Shown here in pieces: positions 8,121 through 17,611 of a DNA stretch of 64,000 nt. The DNA is taken from NCBI RefSeq assembly GCF_030811655.1, contig NZ_JAUSRE010000013.1, positions 1-64,000 of the forward strand, given 5' to 3'. The notes beneath the pieces were generated by a model, which saw only the letters and a list, made by a program, of their open reading frames with translations, did not search any database and had not been told where the DNA came from. Each line of letters starts with the position of its first letter. Position 1 is the stretch's first letter. Position numbers and translations under genes: made by a program. The DNA is from Pseudarthrobacter enclensis (GTDB lineage: Bacteria > Actinomycetota > Actinomycetes > Actinomycetales > Micrococcaceae).

Positions 8121-9281
8121 GTGTTTAAGAAGATTTGCTTGTTCGCTACAACGGCAGTTATGTCACTGGTGCTTGCAGGCTGTGCAGGTGGCGGCGCCGG
8201 CGGCGGCGCCGGGGCGGGCAGCGCTCCCAAGGCAGCCAGTGACACCCGAATCGGCGTATCGCTGCCCAGCCAGGACGAAGAGCGGTGGATCACGGACGGC
8301 AAGGCCATCAAGGATGGTCTTGAAAAGGCCGGCTACCAGGTTGACCTTCAGTACGCGAACAATGACATCCCCACCCAGCAGCGGCAGGTGGACCAGATGA
8401 TGACCAAGGGTGCGAACCTGCTGATCCTGGCTCCGCTGGACGGAACGGCACTGGCCCCGCAGCTGCAGCAGGCAGCAGGCTCGAAGATTCCGATCGTTTC
8501 CTACGACCGGTTCGTCCGAAACAGCCCCAACGTGAACGTCTACGTCACCTTCGACAACTTCAAGGTCGGGGCGCAGCAGGCCACCTCGCTGCTCATTGGC
8601 CTCGGTGTGCTCAATAAGGACGGTACCGAAGGATCTGCAAAGGGCCCATTCAACATCGAGCTTTTCGGTGGATCGCTTGATGACAACAACGCAACCTTCG
8701 TCTTCAACGGCGGCATGTCTGTGCTGCAGAAGTACATCGACAACGGCACCCTCGTGGTGAAGTCGGGGCAGAACAAGCTCTCCCAGGTGGCGACCGAAAA
8801 CTGGTCGCAGCAAAAGGCGCAGGAGCGCATGGATAACCTCTTGACCGCCGGCTACAACGGCGGCGGCGCCAAGCTGGACGGTGTCCTCACCCCCAACGAC
8901 AACATCGCCCGCGGCGTCATCACCGCCCTTCACAACGCCGGCTACGGCCCGACGCTGTCATCACAGCCCAAGCCCATGCCTGTCACCACCGGCCAGGACG
9001 CCGAGGTTGCCTCCATCAAGTCCATCAACGATGGTGTCCAGTTCTCCACGGTATTCAAGGACACCCGCGCCCTGGCCGCCCAGGCTGTAAAAGCCTCCCA
9101 GGACCTGTTGGCAGGAAAGGACCCGGAAATCAACGACACCAAGTCCTACGACAACGGGTCCAAGATCGTCCCCTCGTTCCTGGTACCGATCCAGCCGATC
9201 TACAAGGACAACATCAAGTCCGCCCTGATCGATTCCGGCTACTACACCGCTGAACAGGTTGCAGCTGGCCGCCTTAAGTAA
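8121..9281 (+). CDS. chvE: ChvE-type multiple-sugar-binding lipoprotein of an ABC importer
   Basis: 386 residues from a GTG behind a near-ideal ribosome site. Residues 1-21 form a lipoprotein signal with lipobox LAGC (C21), followed by a Gly/Ala linker. The mature part follows the ChvE pattern closely: LPSQDEERWITDGK, VDLQYANNDIPTQQRQVDQM, YDRFVRNSPNVNVYVTFDN, FNIELFGGSLDDNNA, GQDAEVASIKSI and a C-terminal SGYYTAEQVAAG. ChvE proteins bind pyranoses and, in Agrobacterium, link sugars to phenolic sensing. The next two genes are the GguA ATPase and GguB permease. The bound ligand here cannot be told from sequence; the downstream maleylacetate reductase and dioxygenase suggest it is a polyol or glycoside whose ring ends up aromatic. 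Confidence 0.88.
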   Translation: MFKKICLFATTAVMSLVLAGCAGGGAGGGAGAGSAPKAASDTRIGVSLPSQDEERWITDGKAIKDGLEKAGYQVDLQYANNDIPTQQRQVDQMMTKGANLLILAPLDGTALAPQLQQAAGSKIPIVSYDRFVRNSPNVNVYVTFDNFKVGAQQATSLLIGLGVLNKDGTEGSAKGPFNIELFGGSLDDNNATFVFNGGMSVLQKYIDNGTLVVKSGQNKLSQVATENWSQQKAQERMDNLLTAGYNGGGAKLDGVLTPNDNIARGVITALHNAGYGPTLSSQPKPMPVTTGQDAEVASIKSINDGVQFSTVFKDTRALAAQAVKASQDLLAGKDPEINDTKSYDNGSKIVPSFLVPIQPIYKDNIKSALIDSGYYTAEQVAAGRLK

Positions 9282-9287
9282 GTGCCC

Positions 9288-9316
9288 CCGGGAGGGGCAC
9301 CCAGTGCCCCTCCCGG
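9288..9316 (+). terminator. Intercistronic hairpin between chvE and gguA
   Basis: A perfect 13-bp stem (CCGGGAGGGGCAC and GTGCCCCTCCCGG) with a three-base CCA loop begins 7 bases after the chvE stop. Such stems behind binding-protein genes commonly raise the level of the binding protein over ATPase and permease by protecting the mRNA or partly ending transcription. Confidence 0.7.
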
Positions 9317-9354
9317 CCCCTTCTCCCCTACAAGACCGATAGGACGGCGGGCCA

Positions 9355-10893
9355 ATGGCCGACCACATCCTGGAAATGCAATCCATCACCAAGACCTTCC
9401 CCGGCGTTAAAGCGCTGTCCGGCGTTTCGCTGGCCGTGGAACGCGGAGAGGTCCACGCCATCTGCGGCGAGAATGGTGCAGGCAAGTCCACTCTCATGAA
9501 AGTCCTCTCCGGCGTCTACCCCGCCGGGAGCTACGGGGGCGACATCCTGTTCAAGGGCCAGACGTGTTCCTTTTCCGGCATCCGGGATTCAGAGCATGCC
9601 GGCATCGTGATCATCCATCAGGAACTGGCCCTCGTGCCTGACCTGTCGATCGCCGAGAACATCTTCCTGGGCAATGAACGCCGCGGAGCCTCGGGACTGA
9701 TCGACTGGCACAAGACGAACGCCGAGGCCGCCGAACTCCTCGCCTCCGTCGGTCTGCGGGAAGAGCCCACCACCCCGGTGGGGCAGCTTGGCGTTGGCAA
9801 GCAGCAGCTGGTCGAAATCGCAAAAGCCCTGTCCAAGGAAGTGCAGCTGCTCATCCTCGATGAGCCCACCGCGGCGCTCAACGACAATGACTCCGCCCAC
9901 CTGCTTGATCTGGTACGGGCGCTTCGCGACCGCGGCATCACCTCGATCATCATTTCGCACAAACTCAATGAGATCGAAGCGATCGCAGACCACACCACCG
10001 TCATCCGGGACGGGAAGACCGTGGAAACCCTGGACATGGCGGATCCCGACGTGAATGTCGACCGCATTATCCGCGGGATGGTCGGCCGGGACCTCGAAGC
10101 GTTCTACCCCGACCGTGACTCGAACCCGGGCGAGGTCGTTCTCCGGGTGGAGGACTGGACGGTCAAGCACCCCACCCAGGACCGCCTGGTCGTCGATGAT
10201 GCAAGCTTCGAAGTTCGCGCCGGAGAGGTTATCGGCATCGCCGGGCTCATGGGCGCCGGACGCACCGAGTTGATGATGAGTCTGTTTGGCCGCTCCTACG
10301 GCAAGTACGTATCAGGCAAAATCTTCATGCACGGCAAGGAGATCCACACCCGATCCGTCGCCGCAGCCATCGAAGCACGGATCGCCTACGCCACCGAAGA
10401 CCGCAAAGCCTTCGGCCTGAACCTCATCGATGACATCGCCCGCAACGTCTCAGCCGCAGCACTGGGCAAACTGGCGAGCTGGGGCTTCGTTAACCACCAC
10501 GAAGAAGCCCGGGCAGCCGAGTTCGCGATGAAATCGATGAACATCAAGGCCCCCAACGTGAAATCGATCGTCGGCAAACTCTCCGGCGGGAACCAGCAGA
10601 AAGTCGTGCTCTCGAAGTGGTTGCTCACGGATCCCGAGGTACTGATCCTGGACGAACCCACCCGCGGCATTGATGTCGGCGCGAAATACGAAATCTACAC
10701 CCTCATCAACAGCTTCGTGGACGCCGGAAAGGCAGTCGTGGTCATCTCCTCGGATCTGCTCGAACTGCTCGGCACCTGCGACCGCATCTACGCGCTTTCC
10801 GCAGGCCGGATCACCGGGCAGCTGCCCAAGGCTGACGCCTCCGAGGAACGCCTCATGACACTCATGACCAAAGAGAAGGAACTCACAGCATGA
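9355..10893 (+). CDS. gguA: Sugar ABC importer ATPase, tandem nucleotide-binding domains (GguA/MmsA type)
   Basis: 512 residues with two ATPase halves. The first half has Walker [11 protein letters not shown] (37-46), a degenerate signature [16 protein letters not shown] and Walker [12 protein letters not shown]. The second half has a degenerate Walker [10 protein letters not shown], the canonical signature [15 protein letters not shown] and Walker [13 protein letters not shown]. This is the usual layout of CUT2-family sugar ATPases. The gene follows chvE after a hairpin and overlaps the permease gene by four bases (ATGA), so ATPase and permease are translationally coupled. It acts at the inner face of the membrane, powering uptake of the ChvE-bound ligand. 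Confidence 0.9.
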   Translation: MADHILEMQSITKTFPGVKALSGVSLAVERGEVHAICGENGAGKSTLMKVLSGVYPAGSYGGDILFKGQTCSFSGIRDSEHAGIVIIHQELALVPDLSIAENIFLGNERRGASGLIDWHKTNAEAAELLASVGLREEPTTPVGQLGVGKQQLVEIAKALSKEVQLLILDEPTAALNDNDSAHLLDLVRALRDRGITSIIISHKLNEIEAIADHTTVIRDGKTVETLDMADPDVNVDRIIRGMVGRDLEAFYPDRDSNPGEVVLRVEDWTVKHPTQDRLVVDDASFEVRAGEVIGIAGLMGAGRTELMMSLFGRSYGKYVSGKIFMHGKEIHTRSVAAAIEARIAYATEDRKAFGLNLIDDIARNVSAAALGKLASWGFVNHHEEARAAEFAMKSMNIKAPNVKSIVGKLSGGNQQKVVLSKWLLTDPEVLILDEPTRGIDVGAKYEIYTLINSFVDAGKAVVVISSDLLELLGTCDRIYALSAGRITGQLPKADASEERLMTLMTKEKELTA

Positions 10894-12131
10894 CCGTGAC
10901 AGCCCCCCGGGGATCCCAAAGGAAAGATGCGCCGGCCGCAGCAGCGGTCGTCAATACCGGAACCAGCGAAATCCGCGAGCTGTTCACCCGTAACCTGCGC
11001 ACCAGCGGGATCTACGTCGCGCTCGTGGCGATCGTGGCCCTGTTCGCAGCGCTCACCGGCGGCGCCTCACTGGGCCCCGGAAACATCACCAACATCGTCC
11101 TGCAGTACTCCTACATCCTGATCCTGGCGATCGGCATGGTCATCGTGATCATCGCAGGGCACATCGATCTGTCGGTGGGTTCGGTCGTAGCTCTGACCGG
11201 CGCCGTTTCGGCGACCGTCGTGATCCAGCACGGCCAACCGTGGTGGGTCGGCGTCGTCGCCGCCCTCGCCACTGGTCTGGCCATTGGAGCCTGGCACGGC
11301 TACTGGGTCGCCTACGTCGGAATTCCGGCGTTCATCGTCACTCTCGCCGGCATGCTCCTCTTCCGCGGCCTGACCCTGGTCGTACTGAACAACGTCTCCC
11401 TCTCCCCCTTCCCGGCTGACTACGGCCAAATCGCTTCCGGCTTCCTCAACGGCCTCCTGGGAGGCGCCGGATACGACATCTTCACCCTCCTCATCTTCGC
11501 CATCGCCGTGATCGGCTACGCCTTCAACCAGTACCGGACCCGCAAAACCCTGATCGGCTACAACCAGGTCGTCCCATCATTTCCGTTGTTCATCGCCAAA
11601 ATCCTCGTCATCGCCATCGCAGTCATGGTCTTCGCCTGGCAGCTTGCCATCGCCCGCGGCATGCCGGTCGTGCTGATCATGCTGGCCATCCTCATCATGG
11701 TCTACAGCGTCATCATGCAGCGAAGCGTTTTCGGCCGTCAGGTCTACGCCATCGGCGGCAACCGCGTCGCCGCAGCCCTGTCCGGCGTCAAGGTCCGCAG
11801 CGTCAACTTCTGGATCTTCGTGAACATGGGCTTCCTGTCCGCCGTGGCCGGCATCGTCTACTCCTCCCGCTCCAACGGCGCACAGCCAGGGGCCGGCAAC
11901 ATGTTCGAACTCGACGCCATCGCTGCAGCTTTCATCGGCGGCGCGGCCGTTACCGGCGGCGTCGGCAAAGTCGTCGGCGCCATGGCCGGCGGTCTCATCA
12001 TGGCCGTGATGAGCAACGGCATGCAGCTCATGGGTATCGACCAGTCGGTTCAGTCCGTCGTCAAGGGCCTGGTCCTGATGCTCGCCGTCGCGTTCGATAT
12101 CTACAACAAGCGCCGCGCCGGCTCACGCTAA
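10890..12131 (+). CDS. gguB: Sugar ABC importer permease (GguB/MmsB type)
   Basis: 413 residues, mostly hydrophobic, with about ten membrane segments after a polar N-terminal tail of about 40 residues. Family marks include [21 protein letters not shown] near the first third and the ALSGVKV loop followed by [18 protein letters not shown] near the end. GguB-type permeases are longer than RbsC and this length fits them. The start ATG overlaps the ATPase stop as ATGA. It forms the membrane channel of the ChvE-GguAB importer. An 8-bp stem (GGTGAACG/CGTTCACC, 12151-12170) follows before the next gene. Confidence 0.9.
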   Translation: MTVTAPRGSQRKDAPAAAAVVNTGTSEIRELFTRNLRTSGIYVALVAIVALFAALTGGASLGPGNITNIVLQYSYILILAIGMVIVIIAGHIDLSVGSVVALTGAVSATVVIQHGQPWWVGVVAALATGLAIGAWHGYWVAYVGIPAFIVTLAGMLLFRGLTLVVLNNVSLSPFPADYGQIASGFLNGLLGGAGYDIFTLLIFAIAVIGYAFNQYRTRKTLIGYNQVVPSFPLFIAKILVIAIAVMVFAWQLAIARGMPVVLIMLAILIMVYSVIMQRSVFGRQVYAIGGNRVAAALSGVKVRSVNFWIFVNMGFLSAVAGIVYSSRSNGAQPGAGNMFELDAIAAAFIGGAAVTGGVGKVVGAMAGGLIMAVMSNGMQLMGIDQSVQSVVKGLVLMLAVAFDIYNKRRAGSR

Positions 12132-12200
12132 CCCTTCCTCGAAAGCCACCGGTGAACGCCCCCGTTCACCAGAGAAGTTCCCACTAAGGAGAATCATCCG

Positions 12201-13280
12201 ATGACCCACCAGTTTGTGTACGAAGCCCTCCCCATGCGGGTGCGTTTCGGCGTCAATTCCCTGGCAACCCTGCCCGAGGAACTCGACCAGATCGGGCTCA
12301 AGCGAGTCCTGGTCCTTTGCTCCCCGGAGCAGGAAGACACCGGCCACCGAGTGGCCCAGGCACTCGGTGACCGCTGCGTCGGGGTGCTCCCCGAAGCAGT
12401 CATGCACGTCCCGAACGAGGTAGCCCAGCGCGCCAGCGACGAAGCCGCCAGGGTCGGTGCGGACGGCTGCGTAGCCGTCGGCGGCGGCTCGGCCATCGGG
12501 CTCGGCAAGGCAATCGCACTCAAACATGGACTGCCCATCGTTGCCGTACCCACCACCTACGCAGGATCAGAAATGACCCCCGTGTGGGGGCTGACGACCG
12601 ACGGGCGTAAAGAAACAGGCAAGGATCCCCGGGTCCTGCCCCGCAGCGTCGTTTACGACCCCGAACTGACAGCTACCCTGCCTGCCGGCATGTCGGTGAC
12701 CAGCGGCATCAATGCCATCGCCCACGCTGTGGAGGCCCTCTACGCTCCTGATGCCACACCGATCATCTCGTTGATGGCTGAGGAAGGCGTCCGGGCACTG
12801 GCAGCCGCACTGCCGGCCATCGTAGCCAACAGCTCTGACCCTGAAGCCCGAAGCAATGCCCTCTACGGCTCCTGGCTTTGTGGCGCCTGCCTTGGCGCCA
12901 CCACGATGTCCCTGCACCACAAGCTGTGCCACGCACTGGGCGGTACCCTCAACCTGCCGCACGCCCAGACCCACACGGTCGTCCTCCCCCACGCTCTGGC
13001 CTTCAACCAACCGGCAGCCCCCGATGCTACCGCCGCCTTGTCCCGCGCCCTTGGTGGGGCTGCAGACCCCGCCGAGAGACTGTGGCAGATCGCCGGAGAA
13101 CTCGGTGCTCCCCGCACCCTTGCTGAGCTGGGCATGAAGGAAGAAGACATCGACCGCATCGCCGAAGAAGCGACCAGCCGGTCCTACGGCAACCCCCGCC
13201 CGATCACCTTCGATGATGTCCGCGGCATTCTGCATGCAGCATGGGCAGGCAAGCCGCCGAGCGCTAACCCCACCTTCTAA
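12201..13280 (+). CDS. Maleylacetate reductase (iron-containing alcohol dehydrogenase fold), copy 1
   Basis: 359 residues, the length expected of maleylacetate reductases. It has the nucleotide-binding GGGSAIGLGKAIAL (94-107), [15 protein letters not shown] (116-130) and the HHKLCHALGG box (239-248). It would reduce maleylacetate to 3-oxoadipate with NAD(P)H. The substrate would come from hydroxyquinol ring cleavage by the dioxygenase two genes downstream; the product feeds the CoA-transferase and thiolase at the left end of the window. It is placed directly after the ChvE-GguAB importer on the same strand. A paralogue at 59121-60203 is also paired with a dioxygenase. Confidence 0.9.
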   Translation: MTHQFVYEALPMRVRFGVNSLATLPEELDQIGLKRVLVLCSPEQEDTGHRVAQALGDRCVGVLPEAVMHVPNEVAQRASDEAARVGADGCVAVGGGSAIGLGKAIALKHGLPIVAVPTTYAGSEMTPVWGLTTDGRKETGKDPRVLPRSVVYDPELTATLPAGMSVTSGINAIAHAVEALYAPDATPIISLMAEEGVRALAAALPAIVANSSDPEARSNALYGSWLCGACLGATTMSLHHKLCHALGGTLNLPHAQTHTVVLPHALAFNQPAAPDATAALSRALGGAADPAERLWQIAGELGAPRTLAELGMKEEDIDRIAEEATSRSYGNPRPITFDDVRGILHAAWAGKPPSANPTF

Positions 13281-13303
13281 TCCACCGGATAAGAAGGCAG
13301 GAT

Positions 13304-13351
13304 CACGGACCCTCGGTAGTGCACCAGCCAGCCACTACCGTAGGGTCCGTG
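13304..13351 (+). terminator. Long intercistronic hairpin after maleylacetate reductase
   Basis: Arms CACGGACCCTCGGTAGTG and CACTACCGTAGGGTCCGTG pair over about 17 positions with an 11-base loop and a single bulge. There is no clear T-run. It lies 24 bases after the maleylacetate reductase stop and before the aldo/keto reductase, so it probably tunes expression inside the operon or is a partial terminator. Confidence 0.55.
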
Positions 13352-13409
13352 CGGCCCCCGGCAAACCACCCGCCCAATCGCAACTTGCAGAAACACTAGG
13401 AGGTAGACC

Positions 13410-14348
13410 TTGGTCACCAAAAGGACCATTGCCCCAGGAATAGCCGTATCCCCATTGGCCCTCGGCACGAATGTCTTTGGATGGACCGCAGACACCGAAA
13501 CATCGCATGCCGTCCTGGACGGTTATGTAAACGGTGGTGGCAATTTCCTGGACACCGCTGATTCGTACTCCTTTTGGGCCGAAGGTAACTCCGGAGGAGA
13601 GTCAGAGACAATCATCGGGAAATGGTTGGCGGGACGGTCCGACCGCGACGACCTGGTCATTGCCACCAAGGTAAGCCACCACCCGCAGTTCGCAGGTTTG
13701 GCCCCGGAGACGATCCGAGCCGCCGTCGACGCCTCCCTGACCCGGCTCGACATCGATGTCATCGACATCTACTACGCCCACTTCGACGACCCGAGCACGC
13801 CCCTCGTAGAGAGCATCGCGGCGATGTCGGAGCTGGTAGACCAAGGCAAGGTCCGTTGCATCGGCATATCGAATTACACGGCGGAGCGGATCGAAGACTG
13901 GCTGAAGATCACGGCCGACGAGAGCTTTCATGCCCCCATGGTGATTGAACCCCAATACAACCTCGTCGAACGCGGCATAGAAGCCGACATCCTGCCCCTG
14001 GCGCGCACCCACGGTCTGGCCGTCGTCCCTTACTACTCCCTGGCGCACGGATTCCTGACCGGCAAATACACCGGCGAGGAAGACATCGAAAGCCCCCGCG
14101 CCTCCGATGCGCAGAAGTACCTCACCCCCCAGGGCCGGAAGGTCATTGACGCGGTGCGGGCCGTCGCCGGAGAACACGCCACCGAGCCGGCATCCGTCGC
14201 GCTGGCCTGGCTTGCCGCCCAGGAAGGAGTGGCCGCCCCCATCGCCAGCGCACGCACCACCGACCAGCTCTCCACCCTTCTCGACTCACTGCATCTGCAG
14301 TTGAGTGACAAGGAGCTGCAGCTGCTCGACGAGGCATCGCAACCCTAA
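13410..14348 (+). CDS. Aldo/keto reductase
   Basis: 312 residues starting at a TTG eight bases behind AGGAGG. The N-terminal block is [13 protein letters not shown]; catalytic-type residues are D and Y in [11 protein letters not shown] (about 47-57), K in [10 protein letters not shown] and the histidine in [10 protein letters not shown]. The C-terminal [14 protein letters not shown] is the NADP-binding tail. It belongs to the YakC/Tas-like group acting on aldehydes, ketones or sugar carbonyls. It is sandwiched between maleylacetate reductase and the ring-cleaving dioxygenase, so it may reduce a keto-sugar or cyclitol intermediate. The specific reaction is unknown. Confidence 0.85.
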   Translation: MVTKRTIAPGIAVSPLALGTNVFGWTADTETSHAVLDGYVNGGGNFLDTADSYSFWAEGNSGGESETIIGKWLAGRSDRDDLVIATKVSHHPQFAGLAPETIRAAVDASLTRLDIDVIDIYYAHFDDPSTPLVESIAAMSELVDQGKVRCIGISNYTAERIEDWLKITADESFHAPMVIEPQYNLVERGIEADILPLARTHGLAVVPYYSLAHGFLTGKYTGEEDIESPRASDAQKYLTPQGRKVIDAVRAVAGEHATEPASVALAWLAAQEGVAAPIASARTTDQLSTLLDSLHLQLSDKELQLLDEASQP

Positions 14349-14392
14349 GCCCCGGACTGCATACCCGACATCACAACAACGAGGAAACCACA

Positions 14393-15325
14393 ATGACCCA
14401 GCAAACCCGTGTCCCAGAAACCGAAAGCACCCCCGGCTCCGGGCAGGTGTCCGCGGCCCAGCAAAACGTCGAGGAACAACTGGTCCGCAACGTGCTGCGC
14501 TCATTCGAAGACTGCCAGGACCCACGGTTGAAGCAGCTGATGCAGTCCCTCGTAACCCACCTGCATGCCTTCATCCGCGATGTCAGGCTCACAGAGGAAG
14601 AGTGGAACAAAGCCATCGAGTTCCTTACGGCCGTCGGCCACATAACCGACGACCGGCGACAGGAGTTCATTCTGCTTTCAGACGTCTTCGGAGCATCGAT
14701 GCAGACCATCAACGTCAACCACGAAGCCTACGGTGACGCCACCGAAGCCACAGTCTTCGGACCCTTCTTCGTCGAAGATGCCCCCCGGATTGAAAACGGC
14801 GGAGACATCGCCGGTGCAGCCCCGGGGGAACCCTGCTGGGTCGAAGGAACGGTCAAGGACACCGACGGAAACCCCGTCCCCAACGCCCGCATCGAGGTAT
14901 GGGAAGCCGACGAAGACGGTTTCTACGACGTCCAGTACAGCGACCAGCGCGTCTCCGGCCGCGCCCACCTCTACAGCGACGACGACGGAAACTACCGCTT
15001 CTGGGGACTGACCCCCACCCCCTATCCCATTCCGCATGATGGTCCGGTCGGAAAAATGCTTGAAGCCGTAGGACGATCCCCCATGCGCGCGTCGCATCTT
15101 CACTTCATGGTCACCAAACCCGGACTTCGGACGCTCGTTACCCACATCTTTGTCCGCGGTGATGAACTCCTGAAATACGACACAGTGTTCGGCGTCAAGG
15201 CGTCTTTGATCAAAGACTTCGTACAGCAAGACCCCGGCACTCCCACTCCCGACGGTCGCGAACTTGGAGGACGTGCCTGGGCGCGGACCCGGTTTGACCT
15301 CGTCCTGCCGCCGGCAGCGGACTAG
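14393..15325 (+). CDS. Intradiol ring-cleavage dioxygenase, probably hydroxyquinol 1,2-dioxygenase, copy 1
   Basis: 310 residues. The N-terminal helical dimerisation domain covers about 30-115, then comes a beta-sandwich core with the non-haem Fe(III) ligands Y178 (DGFYDVQY), Y211 ([11 protein letters not shown]), H235 and H237 (RASHLHFMV). It opens hydroxyquinol (or catechol) between the hydroxyls using O2, giving maleylacetate from hydroxyquinol. It lies in the same operon as a maleylacetate reductase and lacks catechol-branch partners (no muconate cycloisomerase or muconolactone isomerase seen), which favours hydroxyquinol. It is very similar to the second dioxygenase at 60214-61119. Start ATG with GAGGAAACCACA upstream. 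Confidence 0.9.
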   Translation: MTQQTRVPETESTPGSGQVSAAQQNVEEQLVRNVLRSFEDCQDPRLKQLMQSLVTHLHAFIRDVRLTEEEWNKAIEFLTAVGHITDDRRQEFILLSDVFGASMQTINVNHEAYGDATEATVFGPFFVEDAPRIENGGDIAGAAPGEPCWVEGTVKDTDGNPVPNARIEVWEADEDGFYDVQYSDQRVSGRAHLYSDDDGNYRFWGLTPTPYPIPHDGPVGKMLEAVGRSPMRASHLHFMVTKPGLRTLVTHIFVRGDELLKYDTVFGVKASLIKDFVQQDPGTPTPDGRELGGRAWARTRFDLVLPPAAD

Positions 15326-15695
15326 GTTCGCACCACCCTGCCTGGGTGATCCACCAGGTGTCGCGTTCGAATGCCGCTGCAGACGCAAGGAGACAGCAGC
15401 CGAATGCCCGGGAACGAGCATCCCTGCTCCCAGCCCGGTTCCCGGGCGTTCAGGTCACAATCCTCCACTTTGGCCGGCTCCGCTACATCCTCCACCGGCG
15501 TCGGTGAGCGTCGCGCCAAGGACGCCACAAGGCTTCGCGTCCTCTTTTCGGCGTAGGAAGCTGGTACTCGGTTGGCGGGATCACCGCTTCAGAACCTGAT
15601 TCTCCTAAGCGAAGTGCAACCGCTGAACGGTGGACAACGGTGTGACGAAACGCGACCATCATTTCTATCTGACTGCACTCTGAAGGAGCGCTGAC
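15326..15695. other. Gene-free gap with candidate promoter
   Basis: 370 bases between the dioxygenase and the MFS gene. I see no convincing gene. TGGACAAC at 15631-15638, shortly before the MFS ribosome site, resembles the TGGACA half-sites near both double-IclR genes and may mark regulation of the transporter. The MFS start is preceded by TGAAGGAGCGCTGAC. Confidence 0.4.
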
Positions 15696-17135
15696 ATGGC
15701 ACATCTCGACACAATCCCTCAACGCGGCACCAGGCACCTGCCGCCATTGGACAAGGGGAACTACAACAAACGTCTGGGGATGGTGGCCGTCATCGCGACC
15801 TTTGGTGGCCTTCTCTTCGGCTATGACACCGGCGTGCTCAACGGCGCGCTTTCCTTCATAAGCAGCTATTTCAACATCACTCCCTGGGAACAAGGACTGG
15901 TCACCTTCGTCCTGCTCATCGGCGCTGCAACCGGCTCCTTCCTCGGCGGACGAATTTCCGATCGATACGGCCGCCGTGCATTCATCATCGCCCTCGCGGT
16001 CCTTTTTTTCATCGGAACCTCCGGCTCAGTATTATCACTGCGCTTTGACGTACTGCTTGTCTTCAGGTTTGTCCTGGGCCTGGCAGTTGGCGGTGCGTCC
16101 GTAACGGTCCCCGTGTACCTGGCCGAAGTGGCACCCTTCGAAAAACGAGGCAGCCTGGTTTCGCGTAACGAGCTCATGATCGTCACCGGCCAATTCCTGG
16201 CTTTCCTGATCAACGCAATCATCGGCAACACGTTCGCCAGTAACCCCGACGTCTGGCGATACATGCTTTCAGTGGCGGCAGTACCTGCATTCGTGCTCTT
16301 CTTCGGAATGCTTAGGATGCCGGAAAGCCCCCGCTGGCTTGTCTCCCAGGGACGGAACGCCGAAGCCCTCGCAGTCCTTAGAACCATGCGCTCCCCAGAG
16401 CGCGCGGCCGCGGAAATGGCGGAAGTCCATGAACTCGCTGAAGAGGAGCGACTGGAGCGACTCGGTTCTTGGAAAGAGGTCCTCACAACGCCGTGGACCC
16501 GACGCCTACTCTTCATCGGATTCGGCATTGGTATCTTCCAGCAACTCACGGGCATCAACTCGATGATGTACTACGGCACCCAAGTCCTGGAACAGGCAGG
16601 GTTTGACCGAAATGCCGCCCTCAGCTTCAACGTTCTCAACGGCGTTGCATCTGTGCTGCCCATGCTCGTTGCGCTCTACATCATCAACCGCGTCAGCCGC
16701 CGCAGCATGATGATCACGGGATTCATTGGAACAACCACAGCCCACATCGGCGTCGGGCTGGTGGGCATCCTCCTGCCAGAGGACAGCCTGATCCGCCCCT
16801 GGATTCTTCTAGCGTTCATCCTCATGTTCATCGCCATGATGCAGGCAACGATCGGGCCGCTGGCGTGGCTCATGATTTCTGAAATCTTCCCCCTCCGCAT
16901 GCGTGGACTCATGATCGGCGCGTCGGTTCTGGTTCTTTGGTTGACCAACGCTGTAGTTGCCTTAATGTTCCCGGCGCTGGTAGCCGTAATGGGATTCGGA
17001 ACCTTCCTTGTGTTCGCAGTGATTGGATTCGTTGCCATCGCTTTCACGGTCAAATTCCTACCCGAGACCCGAGGCCGTAGCCTCGAGGAGTTCGAAGAAA
17101 CCTTCAAATCCGGGGCTTTGAGCAGCCCGAAGTAG
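15696..17135 (+). CDS. MFS sugar/polyol transporter (sugar porter family)
   Basis: 479 residues with twelve predicted membrane segments. Sugar-porter marks are GGLLFGYDTGVLNGAL near the start, GGRISDRYGRR between segments 2 and 3, PESPRWLVSQGR before the central loop, and the terminal PETRGRSLEEFEETF. Proton-coupled symporters of this family import hexoses, pentoses or inositol. It follows the hydroxyquinol module and precedes the second double-IclR regulator, so it may bring in the same substrate as the ChvE system at high concentration. Inositol or xylose types are both possible. Confidence 0.88.
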   Translation: MAHLDTIPQRGTRHLPPLDKGNYNKRLGMVAVIATFGGLLFGYDTGVLNGALSFISSYFNITPWEQGLVTFVLLIGAATGSFLGGRISDRYGRRAFIIALAVLFFIGTSGSVLSLRFDVLLVFRFVLGLAVGGASVTVPVYLAEVAPFEKRGSLVSRNELMIVTGQFLAFLINAIIGNTFASNPDVWRYMLSVAAVPAFVLFFGMLRMPESPRWLVSQGRNAEALAVLRTMRSPERAAAEMAEVHELAEEERLERLGSWKEVLTTPWTRRLLFIGFGIGIFQQLTGINSMMYYGTQVLEQAGFDRNAALSFNVLNGVASVLPMLVALYIINRVSRRSMMITGFIGTTTAHIGVGLVGILLPEDSLIRPWILLAFILMFIAMMQATIGPLAWLMISEIFPLRMRGLMIGASVLVLWLTNAVVALMFPALVAVMGFGTFLVFAVIGFVAIAFTVKFLPETRGRSLEEFEETFKSGALSSPK

Positions 17136-17611
17136 GCGGCGAAGGTGTTGAGCGATCCGGACCACTCGACGTCCCGTGCCCAGTCAGTGCGGCCGCCATC
17201 CTCAAATCCGTTGCGCAGCCGCGACACGGTATTGGCCTGGCTCGACGGCCAGCAAAGCTATATGACGCGTCCGGCCCTGTTTCCGTGGTTCTGGCCCATT
17301 GCCGTAGCCGTTTCAGCCCTGCTCTTAGCAGGTGGTGCCGTATACGCATCGGGAATCAGGACGTCGGTATCAACACCGCCATAGCGAACCGCCGCGACAG
17401 CCTATGTACTCAGCGAGCTCTCATGGCGGTCCATATCGCATATAGTGGACAGGATGTTCGTGCACTACAATCGGCTTGTGTCGTCGTCATAGAACAGTGC
17501 TCGTTCCCACCGCAGTTTTCCACCTGGTGCGAAGCAGAATGATGTTCGTATGCGGCTCTCCCGATTCACACCGCCTGTTAGTGCGTGGTTGTTCGATCGA
17601 GAGGTGCAAAC
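17136..17611. other. Gene-poor stretch with possible gene remnants
   Basis: 475 bases between the MFS and the second double-IclR gene. Just behind the MFS stop, the minus strand reads like the end of a protein (RLRNGFEDGG, then SGSLNTFAAYF) with no start or continuation. On the plus strand about 17262-17384 encodes a short hydrophobic segment (PWFWPIAVAVSALLLAG) followed by a stop. These look like scraps of lost genes. AGTGGACA at 17444-17451 may be a regulator half-site for the next gene. Confidence 0.35.
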
